Assembly: GCA_035606355.1 (NCBI GenBank)
Contig: DATNFO010000082.1
Span: 1-14,721 of the forward strand
Origin: Sulfopaludibacter sp035606355
Lineage (GTDB): Bacteria; Acidobacteriota; Terriglobia; Bryobacterales; Bryobacteraceae
Direction: 5' to 3'
DNA: 14,721 nt
This document shows, piece after piece, positions 7,696 to 14,413 of the stretch. A program made the position numbers and the translations under genes. The stretch's first letter is position 1. Each line of letters begins with the position of its first letter. The notes under the pieces are model-generated. The model saw only the letters and a program-made list of their open reading frames with translations. It ran no database searches and was not told the DNA's origin.

Positions 7696-8058
7696 ATGCC
7701 GCTGAAACGAATCCTCGTGATCGATGATGAACCGCAAGTTCTGAAGTTGATGGCGCGCATCTTGGAGCGTGGCGGGTATGAAGTAAAAACGGCGACTTCT
7801 GGCGGCGTTGTCTTACAGGCCGTCGCAACCAGTCGTCCTGATCTGCTCATCTTGGATCTGAGCATGCCAGAACCGGACGGCTTCGAGGTGCTGAAAGCAT
7901 TGCGGCAGCGCGAGCCCACGTTGCCCATACTTATCATTTCAGGGTTTCTGGGTGGATCGATGCTTCGGGCGGCTGAGTTATTCGGCGCGGTAGCTACTCT
8001 GGGGAAAACCGACGTGCCGGAATTGCTGCTTGAGACGGTGTGGCGGATCATTCCGTAG
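7696..8058 (+). CDS. Single-domain response regulator (receiver domain only)
   Basis: A 120-residue CheY-like receiver from the ATG reading MPLKRILVIDDEP; a GTG start at 7651 would add 15 residues outside the domain. Key residues are present: acidic pair D10/D11, phospho-acceptor D54 in LILDLSMPEPDG, switch S82 in IISGF, and K104 in LGKT. The protein ends with the receiver fold, so there is no DNA-binding or enzymatic output domain. No histidine kinase is adjacent, so it is an orphan. It probably relays phosphate from a kinase elsewhere or acts by protein contact. A second such protein lies at 13442-13816. Confidence 0.94.
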   Translation: MPLKRILVIDDEPQVLKLMARILERGGYEVKTATSGGVVLQAVATSRPDLLILDLSMPEPDGFEVLKALRQREPTLPILIISGFLGGSMLRAAELFGAVATLGKTDVPELLLETVWRIIP

Positions 8059-8088
8059 CAGAGGATTACGGCCATGCTAAAACGTGTA

Positions 8089-8277
8089 TTAGGACGGCGC
8101 GCGATTCGCATGTGGCGGCAGGGAGTAGATTGAGCCGAAGCGCGCCACGATTTGGCGTCCACATTCGCACTTTGCCAGCTTTACCGTTCGGTCCGTCGCC
8201 ATGGCGCTTTTCTGAAACGTCGCGCGTTTCCCGCACTCGCAAATATAGGCAGTCAGCGTTCCCTTAACTTCCGACAT
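8089..8277 (-). CDS. Possible small zinc-ribbon-like protein
   Basis: A 62-residue frame from ATG with two CxCG knuckles: C13-E-C15-G in ICECGK and C37-E-C39-G in KCECGR, 21 residues apart, a spacing suited to one tetrahedral zinc site. Two matching knuckles are unusual for a random frame. Against it: no ribosome site, a serine/proline-rich tail, and a position beside gene debris. I do not recognise a family. Treat as hypothetical. Confidence 0.3.
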   Translation of the reverse strand: MSEVKGTLTAYICECGKRATFQKSAMATDRTVKLAKCECGRQIVARFGSIYSLPPHANRAPS

Positions 8278-8324
8278 GAGTTCATTGCAGCACGCCAGCG
8301 AGTGGGAGCCTCTCATCTGCTTGC

Positions 8325-8540
8325 GTCACTGCGGCCTATTTCCGTGTGCTCGGGGTCGAGCCGGCCCTAGGGCGCGACTTCGATCCGGTCGACGATCGGA
8401 GCCGAGGTCCCAATATGGTCATCCTCAGCAACTCGGTTTGGCAGCGGTGCTTCCATGGCGACCGAACGATTGTGGGGCGTCAGATCACGTTGGACGACAG
8501 CCTCTACACAGTGGCAGGCGTAATGCCTGCTGGCTTCGAA
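8325..8540 (+). pseudogene. Fragment of an ADOP-type (MacB/FtsX) permease
   Basis: About 72 codons encoding a slice of the periplasmic MacB_PCD region of an acidobacterial duplicated orphan permease: AAYFRVLGVEPALGRDF, then NMVILSNSVWQRCF, then GRQITLD and YTVAGVMPAGFE. The frame is open to 8277 on the left and to 8639 on the right, but the similarity begins near 8325 and stops at PAGFE. No membrane segment, N-terminus or FtsX domain remains. It lies on the strand opposite the intact ADOP gene at 9401-12034, and the equivalent part of that protein (FFRTLGVNPILGRDF...) differs considerably, so this comes from a different family member. Confidence 0.8.
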
Positions 8541-8571
8541 GCACGCCCGTCGCCCATTCGCAACGAGCATT

Positions 8572-9030
8572 TCACTTCATCGCTTCGAAAGGAATCACGC
8601 GGAGCTGGGCAGTTTTACTTTCGCGGCCGGCGACGGTGACATCAACGGCGCGGTCTTCGTACTTCTTGCGGAAGTCGGCGTCGGGCCAAAGGTCGTCGTC
8701 CACTTCTTGCCAGGCCAAGAGCTTATAGGCGCCTGGGCGGACGTGGGTAAAGCGGAAGTTGCCATTGTCGTCGACCGTCTCTTTGGCGGGCCGCGATCTA
8801 CCATCGGCGGCGATGAGAACAACAGTCGAGATGGGAAACGGCTTGCCCTCGTTATCGGAAACAGTTCCGGCGATCTGGGCGGCGGTGGTGCTCAGGACGA
8901 TCTCAAGTGGGCCAGAGGCAGAAATATCGAAGCCGTCCCAGGAGATTTCCTGGTCGCGAAACTTGACTTCGCGAACATAACAGCCATCCGGGAGATTGCG
9001 AATCGCGGCAATGGAGAATTCAGGCAGCAA
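8572..9030 (-). pseudogene. 3' remnant of a carboxypeptidase-regulatory-like domain protein
   Basis: A frame of about 152 codons with an intact end but no proper beginning: the first usable codon is TTG and an in-frame stop sits at 9043-9045. The content is a repeat-type beta-sandwich: NLPDGCYVREVKF, then GPLEIVLSTTAAQIAGTV, then DDNGNFRFTHVRPGAYKLLAW, which fits the CarboxypepD_reg-like fold with its FxFxxVxPGxYxLxA strand pattern. Such domains end large surface or secreted proteins common in Solibacter-type genomes, and the usual signal peptide and upstream repeats are missing. I read it as the C-terminal end of a larger gene cut near 9020. The stop at 8572 lies about 30 bases from the ADOP slice on the other strand. 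Confidence 0.7.
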
Positions 9031-9213
9031 TGCCGCGAATTGTTACGCATCGAGGTATCCGTCATCGTCAAAGATATGGTCGACCGCGGCGAGCGCCCGG
9101 TTCAGGCTCGAGTAAGGAAGATGCTTAGCGAAGATTCTCTGAAGGCGCGGAGAATGCTGGGCCAGTGCTTGAATGAGGTGATTTCAGAACTGAAGACAGA
9201 ACGCTTACGCTGA
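9028..9213 (+). pseudogene. Possible C-terminal fragment of a DNA-binding protein
   Basis: The frame ending at 9213 becomes protein-like only after it leaves the antisense of the preceding remnant: RELLRIEVSVIVKDMVDRG, ERPVQARVRKML, and a charged helical tail ending SELKTERLR. The layout (helix, a G-E-R-P turn, V-R-x-x-L helix) recalls the N-terminal helix-turn-helix of KfrA-like proteins, but this is a resemblance, not an identification. There is no start of its own. It may be a shadow. Confidence 0.25.
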
Positions 9214-9329
9214 TTCAGGCCGGGAACAGCTCTCCAATCGAACCGATTGATCAACGCGACGCCGTTACGAAGGATTAATCCGGCGCCGCGGAACGTCTCA
9301 TCGTCTGGCGTATTCGGTCAAGTTGCCGC

Positions 9330-9351
9330 GCCAGCCCACCTCCCGGCTGGC
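9330..9351 (-). terminator. GC hairpin downstream of the ADOP gene
   Basis: A perfect 7-bp stem (GCCAGCC and GGCTGGC) with an 8-base loop, about 50 bases beyond the ADOP stop codon. There is no T-run after it on either strand, so intrinsic termination is doubtful. Confidence 0.25.
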
Positions 9352-9400
9352 CCGTCATACGGACAGCATCCGGGTCACCGTAAGAGTGAGGTTCCGTAGC

Positions 9401-12034
9401 CTACTCAAGCCGTAATGCGACAACTGGATCGGTTCTCATAGCGCGATGTCCAGGTACAAAACAGGCAAACGCGGCCGTCACCAATAACATTCCCGAAACG
9501 GCGGCATATGTTAACAAATCTATCGGTTGTACACCGAAAAGAAGCGATTTGAGATAACGCGATAGCCAGCAAGCGACGGTGCCCCCAACGGAAATACCGA
9601 GGAGAGCCGGCAGAAGACCTTGCACCGCAATCATCTTGAGGATGGTCCATTCACTCGCACCCAGAGCCATGCGGAGTCCAATCTCTGCAGTGCGGCGGCG
9701 GACGGAGTAAGAAAGAACACCATAGATGCCGAAAGTAGCCAGCAGCAGAGCGAATCCGCCGAACGATGTCAGCACAATGGCGTTTATCCTCTGCGGCGAG
9801 ATGGAATGGCTGATTACCTCGTCGAAGGAACGTACGTTCCCGATCGGCAGATTCGGATCGAGGCGCTGGATAAGGGCGCGGACGTCCGGGAATACTGTCC
9901 TTGGATCTCCACGGGTCTCGACGACGAACTCGGACGGCACGGCGACACTTCCGTAGGGAAGATAGACGGTGAGCGCTTGTCCATGGTCGAGGCCGCGCTC
10001 CAACGAATCTCCCACTACACCGACAACTTCGGCATCGCGGTTAAATTGCCCCTTCCAGAGGAGCGTGTGTTTGCCGATGGGATCTTCATTCGGGAAGAGC
10101 AGCCTGGCAAGGGCAGAACTGAACATGACCGTCCGATGCGAGCGCATAGGCTGACCCGGATCATCCCAGACTGGCTTATCCGTTGAATTGAAATTTCGGC
10201 CGCGTAGCAACGGCAGGCCGACGGTCCGTAAGTATCCTGGCGTGACCACGCGCCAACTCGCCCGAGGTGGGGGGCCAAAGACGGGCGAGTGCGTAACGGC
10301 ATCAATATTCATTCCATTGTCCGGGCCTTCCACGGGGCGACTGCTGACTGCGCCGCTAGAGGTAACACCCGGGTGGGCTGATAGCTCTTCGAGAAAGCTA
10401 TCGACGAACTGTTTTCCCCTTCCGGTTTGTCGGTAAATATCGGGATAGCTCAGCGAGAACATGAGGCGGTGTGCGGTCTGAAAGCCGCGGTGCTCCTTCA
10501 AGAGGCCTTGAAAGCTGCGCATGACCAGGCCCGTGCTCACTAGGAGCAGGAAAGCGAGGGCGACTTCCGCAGATACCAGCATCGAGCGGAGGAGACCCTG
10601 ACGACGGCTCGCACCCGTTTGGCGATCACCTTCCCGGAGGGCTGCGGCGACTCCTTGAAGCGGGGTTTGGAGTGCCGGCGCGAGGCCGCAGAGCAAGCCT
10701 GTGAAGATCGTGACTCCGCAGCTAAAGCAGAGGACCCATGGATTGAGGCTCACTTCGTCGAGACGCGGAACGCCGGGTATTTCCATCGTGCGGATGCCGC
10801 GTACCGAGACAGCCGCCAACGCCACTGCCAGAACAGCGCCCAGAGCGCTAAGCAGCAGCGATTCGAGCATTACGAAACGGACGAGGCGTGCGCGTGCGGC
10901 TCCCAGGGCACTCCGCAGAGCGATTTCGCGCCGGCGCGCCAACCCGCGCGCCAGTAGCAAATTCGTGACGTTTCCGCACGCAATGAGCATTAGCAGTCCC
11001 ACCGCCACGAGTAGCATCCTCAGCGCGGTGCCTGTTTCTTCCGGGGCGATCCAGCGGCTAGACGGAAAAATGTTGAATCCGAGCCCCTTATCTTCTTTGG
11101 GATCGGCTGCCCGCATAACGGCGGCAAGGCGTTGCAGCTCCCTTCTCGCGGCTTCAGCAGTTACTCCTCTTTTAAGCCGCCCCACCGCGGCGAATTCCCG
11201 ATTCCCGCGGTCGGCCGCCGGGTGATATGAGTACGGCAAATAGACTTGACCATCAATCCAGGGTTCACCGCGAGGCAGGACGCCCACGACCGTGTAGCTG
11301 ATGCCCTTCATCTGGAGCACTTTGCCGAGAACGTTGGCATCGGCTCCGTAGCGCGCCTTCCAGAATCTATTACCGAGGATGACGATATTGGCATTGCCTT
11401 CTCCAGCCGAGAAGTCCCGGCCGAGGATAGGATTCACTCCAAGTGTTCGGAAGAATTCAAGCGTTACTTGCGCGCCCGAAACCTTCTCGGGTTCGCCATC
11501 GCCTGTGAGGTTTGCTTGAAAGCCATTGTATGCGCCAACACTTTCAAACGATTTTGTTCGATCACGAAGGTCCCAAAAATCGGCTTCGGAAAGGTTTTGC
11601 TCGACCATCCCGAGGTCGAGCTGCGTCTCTACAAATTCAACGAGCCGCTCCGCGTCCCGGAATGGCAAGGGCCGGAGCAACGCCGCTTCGAAAACGCTGA
11701 ATATGATCGTGCTGGCTCCAATTCCGAGAGCGAGCATGACGACGCACATGGCGGTCATTCCCGGATTGCGGCGCAGTGCGCAGATCGACTGACGGAGTTC
11801 AGTCCAGAAGCCTTCCAGGAAGGCCCCCCGGCGGATATCACGCACTTGTTCCTTGATCACTTCGATTCCTCCAAGTTCGATGGCCGCTTCGCGCTGCGCG
11901 GTTTGCGAATCGGCGCCAGCGGCGATCTTTTCATCCTCAAAGGAGTTGGCGGTAAGAACTAAGCTCCGCGTCGAGAGTCTGATCCACCGCACGCTTGTAA
12001 ATAAATTGCGCCAGATTGTTATGAGCGACCGCAT
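9401..12034 (-). CDS. ADOP family permease (duplicated MacB_PCD-FtsX orphan ABC permease)
   Basis: An 877-residue membrane protein with the duplicated permease layout: first transmembrane helix (about 94-117, in MTAMCVVMLALGIG), a MacB_PCD periplasmic domain, an FtsX block (about 343-425, LLVAVGLLMLIACGNVTNLL), then a second helix (about 495-515) with a second periplasmic domain, and a final FtsX block near the C-terminus (FALLLATFGIYGVLSYSV and RRTAEIGLRMALGA). There is no ATPase domain and none next door, hence 'orphan'. The soluble leader IAAGADSQTAQREAAIELGG is also typical. Function of the family is poorly defined; export or mechanotransmission by analogy with MacB. Start at 12034 is supported by AGGGA 6 bases upstream, overlapping the padR stop. 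Residues 13-32 appear to be read out of frame between two single-base indels. Confidence 0.96.
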   Translation of the reverse strand: MRSLITIWRNLFTSVRWIRLSTRSLVLTANSFEDEKIAAGADSQTAQREAAIELGGIEVIKEQVRDIRRGAFLEGFWTELRQSICALRRNPGMTAMCVVMLALGIGASTIIFSVFEAALLRPLPFRDAERLVEFVETQLDLGMVEQNLSEADFWDLRDRTKSFESVGAYNGFQANLTGDGEPEKVSGAQVTLEFFRTLGVNPILGRDFSAGEGNANIVILGNRFWKARYGADANVLGKVLQMKGISYTVVGVLPRGEPWIDGQVYLPYSYHPAADRGNREFAAVGRLKRGVTAEAARRELQRLAAVMRAADPKEDKGLGFNIFPSSRWIAPEETGTALRMLLVAVGLLMLIACGNVTNLLLARGLARRREIALRSALGAARARLVRFVMLESLLLSALGAVLAVALAAVSVRGIRTMEIPGVPRLDEVSLNPWVLCFSCGVTIFTGLLCGLAPALQTPLQGVAAALREGDRQTGASRRQGLLRSMLVSAEVALAFLLLVSTGLVMRSFQGLLKEHRGFQTAHRLMFSLSYPDIYRQTGRGKQFVDSFLEELSAHPGVTSSGAVSSRPVEGPDNGMNIDAVTHSPVFGPPPRASWRVVTPGYLRTVGLPLLRGRNFNSTDKPVWDDPGQPMRSHRTVMFSSALARLLFPNEDPIGKHTLLWKGQFNRDAEVVGVVGDSLERGLDHGQALTVYLPYGSVAVPSEFVVETRGDPRTVFPDVRALIQRLDPNLPIGNVRSFDEVISHSISPQRINAIVLTSFGGFALLLATFGIYGVLSYSVRRRTAEIGLRMALGASEWTILKMIAVQGLLPALLGISVGGTVACWLSRYLKSLLFGVQPIDLLTYAAVSGMLLVTAAFACFVPGHRAMRTDPVVALRLE

Positions 12035-12039
12035 GGAAG

Positions 12040-12044
12040 TCCCT
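12040..12044 (-). promoter_or_regulatory. Ribosome binding site of the ADOP gene inside the padR stop region
   Basis: AGGGA on the minus strand, 5 to 6 bases before the ADOP ATG and overlapping the padR TAG stop. This arrangement favours coupled translation of the two genes. Confidence 0.6.
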
Positions 12045-12402
12045 ACGGGATTTCCAGGGCGACTGCCATGGCAGCTGAGATGCGGCGCCAGTCATCCGTT
12101 TCCTGCTTCAGCTTTCGAACGCCGATCTTGGTGATGCGATAAAACTTGGCGCGACGCTTGTTCTCTGATTCTCCCCACTGCGCGGCGAGCCAGCCGGCTT
12201 CTTCCATGCGATGAAGAGCAGGAAACAGCGAGCCAGGCTTCACCTGAAATGTGGCATTCGTCACTTGGGCAATGCGGCGGGAGATACCGAGGCCGTGCAT
12301 CGGTTGGAGGGCGAGCACTTTAAGAATGAGGACATCGAGGGTGCCCTGCAGTAGGGCGATGTTGGCATCGGGAGGTGTCTCGTATAGATTCTCTATAGGC
12401 AT
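12043..12402 (-). CDS. PadR family transcriptional regulator
   Basis: A 119-residue winged helix-turn-helix regulator. The family hallmark LLQGTLDVLILKVLAL (18-33) is followed by MHGLGISRRI, then the recognition region VKPGSLFPALHRMEEAGWL and the wing with YRITKIGVRKL near the C-terminus. The C-terminal helix is short, as in PadR subfamily 2. There are about 17 extra residues before the usual start (MPIENLYETPPDANIAL). It is separated from the ADOP gene by 8 bases; PadR genes are commonly paired with ADOP genes in Acidobacteria, so it probably controls that operon, including itself. A near-perfect inverted repeat is centred on its start codon. The effector that releases it is unknown. Confidence 0.96.
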   Translation of the reverse strand: MPIENLYETPPDANIALLQGTLDVLILKVLALQPMHGLGISRRIAQVTNATFQVKPGSLFPALHRMEEAGWLAAQWGESENKRRAKFYRITKIGVRKLKQETDDWRRISAAMAVALEIP

Positions 12403-12419
12403 CCTACAGAGATTCTATA
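12383..12419. promoter_or_regulatory. Candidate PadR operator: 17-bp inverted repeat centred on the padR ATG
   Basis: On the minus strand the arm TATAGAATCTCTGTAGG (12403-12419) precedes the ATG, and CCTATAGAGAATCTATA (12383-12399) follows it. The arms pair at 15 of 17 positions and the 3-base centre is the start codon. The upstream arm also contains the likely -10 element. PadR proteins bind such dyads as dimers, so a bound repressor here would block both transcription and entry into the gene. Confidence 0.65.
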
Positions 12420-12440
12420 TGAGCTCTGGCGAAACTGCAA
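12412..12440 (-). promoter_or_regulatory. Candidate padR-ADOP promoter
   Basis: TTGCAG (12435-12440) and TAGAAT (12412-12417) on the minus strand are separated by 17 bases. The -10 matches TATAAT at five of six positions and lies 9 bases before the ATG, so the mRNA would be leaderless or nearly so, which agrees with the missing ribosome site. The -10 sits inside the inverted repeat. Confidence 0.5.
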
Positions 12441-12780
12441 TCACGCGCGATCGGCCCCAATCGCGTTTCAAGACAAGGCAGACGTACAGCGCTCGCGCAT
12501 TATTCCGGGATCGATTCCAGGATGGTCGGCAAGCAGGAAGCAATCCATATGAGCGTAGTCGCCTTTGCTGGGACTGGCCAGACCGGCATTTCGGCGATTG
12601 CTCCCTCCTGGTTGGCTACTCGGTAGTGATCCATGTGGCGGCGGAGTCGCCGTCCCGGACTTTGGCGCGGCGATTCGGTCAAATCCGGTGTTCCGGGCGA
12701 CAGATCCTGCCGAGTCGACCACCGTTTACCGATCCAGTGTTCTGCCGGTTCGCCTTCGGTCGTGCGTTGTCAGAATCGCC

Positions 12781-12822
12781 GGCCACATTATGATTCAAAA
12801 CGGCCATTTTATGGTTCAAGTC
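12781..12822. repeat. Two imperfect 21-base tandem units
   Basis: GGCCACATTATGATTCAAAAC (12781-12801) is followed directly by a related unit, GGCCATTTTATGGTTCAA plus GTC (12802-12822), matching at 16 of 21 positions. Repeated motifs of this size occur in the ends of IS21-family elements, but no transposase gene or partner end is present, so a mobile origin is only a possibility. Confidence 0.4.
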
Positions 12823-13278
12823 ACATTGCCGTCCTTACGCCGGTTTGTGCTGCGCAGAAACATAACTCAAGCAGCAGCATGCCAGAGTTGGCTTTCTCAG
12901 AAAAGAGGCAAGGTCTTCACCTAAACTGTTTTCGCCGATTTTCGCAGTGCCGGCGTTGAAAGCAAAAGGAATTTTCTGGCGCCAAGATCGAAAATCCCAT
13001 CTAAGTGCGAAAGTCGGGTTAGGACTACGCAGAGCCGGCTGACCACTCGCGATCTTACGCGATCAGCCGTGTTGCTTTCCCCCATGAGGATAGGGTCAGC
13101 GTCTCTGATCGATCCTTTTCGGAGCTCAATAGCCCGGCCCACCGATGCCCTTGTCTACGCTTCGAAGGAAACCTCACGATCTCCCCCGCAAGACTCAGGG
13201 TCAGGATGGAGTCGCTTTCTCCTTTCCTGCAGGGATTCTTCCTCCCCTGCAACATGCCGGTTTATCCCGGCGCACCCC

Positions 13279-13320
13279 CAAACAAGACTCGAACCTGCAA
13301 CCCTTCCGTTAACAGCTGAG
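13279..13320 (-). other. tRNA-Asn 3' fragment (possible attachment site), copy 2
   Basis: Read on the minus strand: a complete Asn anticodon loop CTGTTAA, then CGGAA, variable GGGTT, and a T-arm GCAGG-TTCGAGT-CTTGT with the consensus T-loop. The 5' stem strand before the loop (CTCAG) does not pair with CGGAA, there is no D-arm, and the sequence beyond the T-arm reads TTGGGGG without CCA. So this is a fragment, not a gene. The shared 35-base core with copy 1 is 13279-13313. Confidence 0.68.
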
Positions 13321-13441
13321 GGAAAGCGAATGCCCGAATATTGGTCATTCCGCGCTATATTCGACGCTCTAGCCGTTCCCCGAATGGCGGACGCGGCACG
13401 CTACCGCAGGATTCAATGTCAACCAGACAATATGGACCGGC

Positions 13442-13816
13442 TTACTGCACCTTGGGCACAGCCGCCAGTCGTTCGGCGATCATATCGACGGCCGCCTTGG
13501 GCGAGAACGGTTTCTGGAGCCACGTGCAGTGTTGCACCGGCACACAGCACGCGCCAGTGCACTCGATGTGGACTCCCGACATCAGAACAGCGACCGTTCC
13601 GGGCCGTTGCATGCGGATGCGACTAACGGTCTGGTGCCCGTCCATGCCGCTCATGCTCACGTCCGATAGGACGGCGTCGTAGCGGGACGTTTCGGCCATC
13701 GCGATCGCCTCCTCGCCGCTCTTGGCAGTCGCGACATCGTACCCCGCCCGCTTGAAAGCCGTGGCGAGCAGCCCAAGAATCGCGACCTCGTCATCAACGA
13801 TCAGAACGCGAGCCAT
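13442..13816 (-). CDS. Single-domain response regulator with a cysteine-rich insert
   Basis: A 124-residue receiver domain from the ATG reading MARVLIVDDEV; an upstream start at 13870 would add 18 residues outside the fold. D8/D9 form the acidic pocket, D52 is the phospho-acceptor in VLSDVSMSGMDG, S80 is the switch residue in LMSGV, and K102 lies in LQKPF. No output domain and no kinase gene nearby. Unusual feature: between S80 and K102 the sequence has four cysteines (C86, C90, C91, C97) in HIECTGACCVPVQHCTW, where most receivers have a plain loop and alpha-4 helix. This could bind metal or sense redox state; that is inference. Confidence 0.93.
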   Translation of the reverse strand: MARVLIVDDEVAILGLLATAFKRAGYDVATAKSGEEAIAMAETSRYDAVLSDVSMSGMDGHQTVSRIRMQRPGTVAVLMSGVHIECTGACCVPVQHCTWLQKPFSPKAAVDMIAERLAAVPKVQ

Positions 13817-13953
13817 GAGGAGAAGGTAGCATTGAGTTCTTGAGAATCTCAATGGTTGAAGCTCCGCCATATGAAGTTGGCGAGCCGCATTTAATGGGGG
13901 AGCCGCCGCCCTCTTTTGCGGGTACCTTCGTTACTTCTCGTCGGCTGATCGTC

Positions 13954-14136
13954 CTAGGCGGCGATCCGCACTCGGCGGTTGGCCGCTTCTCGAGACGACA
14001 CGGCTGACGCGCGTTCGATTTTGGCGTTCGCCTGACGGGCAGCGCGAATCGCTTGCATACGTTCTAGCGCGGCGATGCTCAAATTGATCTGCGCCAATTG
14101 CCAGTAAAGGTCATCAAGTCTATTCGCGTGGACCAT
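13954..14136 (-). CDS. Small hypothetical helical protein
   Basis: A 60-residue frame from ATG: an amphipathic helix LDDLYWQLAQINLSIAALER, then a basic, alanine-rich tail. The heptad-like pattern suggests a coiled coil. Short proteins of the shape 'xxQLxxIxxAIxALERLQ' plus basic tail occur in Acidobacteria, which gives some support. No ribosome site is seen. It lies about 140 bases upstream of the response regulator gene on the same strand. Function unknown. Confidence 0.35.
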   Translation of the reverse strand: MVHANRLDDLYWQLAQINLSIAALERMQAIRAARQANAKIERASAVSSREAANRRVRIAA

Positions 14137-14397
14137 GTCGGTTAGTTATGGGGACGCCTGATTACATCAGAATTTTCCGAGGCGTACAATACCCTCAGAT
14201 GCGGGCACTCCCGTCCTTATTTGCGGTGAAGGGGAATCACTAACGCACGGGGGCGACCGCTTTGCTGCCGCGCGAGAAGTTGCCAAACGCCTCCGCTGCC
14301 CGTTGCACCCCCGCGAGCGTGTATATCTCAGGCGTTAAGTGAGCTTCCCGCACGCGTGCGTAAAGGTTCGTTGCGCTATTTCAGGGCGCAGCCGACG

Positions 14398-14403
14398 TAT
14401 AAT
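14398..14403 (+). promoter_or_regulatory. Perfect TATAAT -10 element upstream of the right-edge gene
   Basis: TATAAT ends 10 bases before the ATG at 14414, implying a leaderless or very short-leader mRNA. No -35 at the standard spacing is convincing; TTGCGC at 14371-14376 is 21 bases away, too far. The rest of 14137-14397 shows no gene. Confidence 0.45.
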
Positions 14404-14413
14404 CACGAGAGTC

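Larger units (their letters stand above)
12441..13441. other. About 1 kb without a convincing gene
   Basis: Open frames occur on both strands (for example 12565-12924 and 13069-13626 on the plus strand, 12468-12722 on the minus strand), but they are proline/serine/arginine-rich, lack ribosome sites and show no motif I recognise. What can be seen: two imperfect 21-base tandem units at 12781-12822, a bulged hairpin at 13037-13068 (GGCTGA...TCAGCC with inner TCGC/GCGA), and the second tRNA-Asn fragment at 13274-13320. Confidence 0.5.

Noticed and set aside
11246..11962. Plus-strand frame of 238 codons
   Set aside because: Antisense to the N-terminal half of the ADOP permease, which has a clear family pattern and ribosome site.
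8325..12034. The ADOP slice at 8325-8540 as a duplicate of the intact ADOP gene
   Set aside because: The equivalent protein regions (LGVEPALGRDF versus LGVNPILGRDF and the sequence after them) differ too much for a recent copy; it is another family member.
12251..12793. Plus-strand frame of 180 codons
   Set aside because: Its first third is antisense to padR and the rest crosses the padR promoter; composition is arbitrary and no motif is visible.
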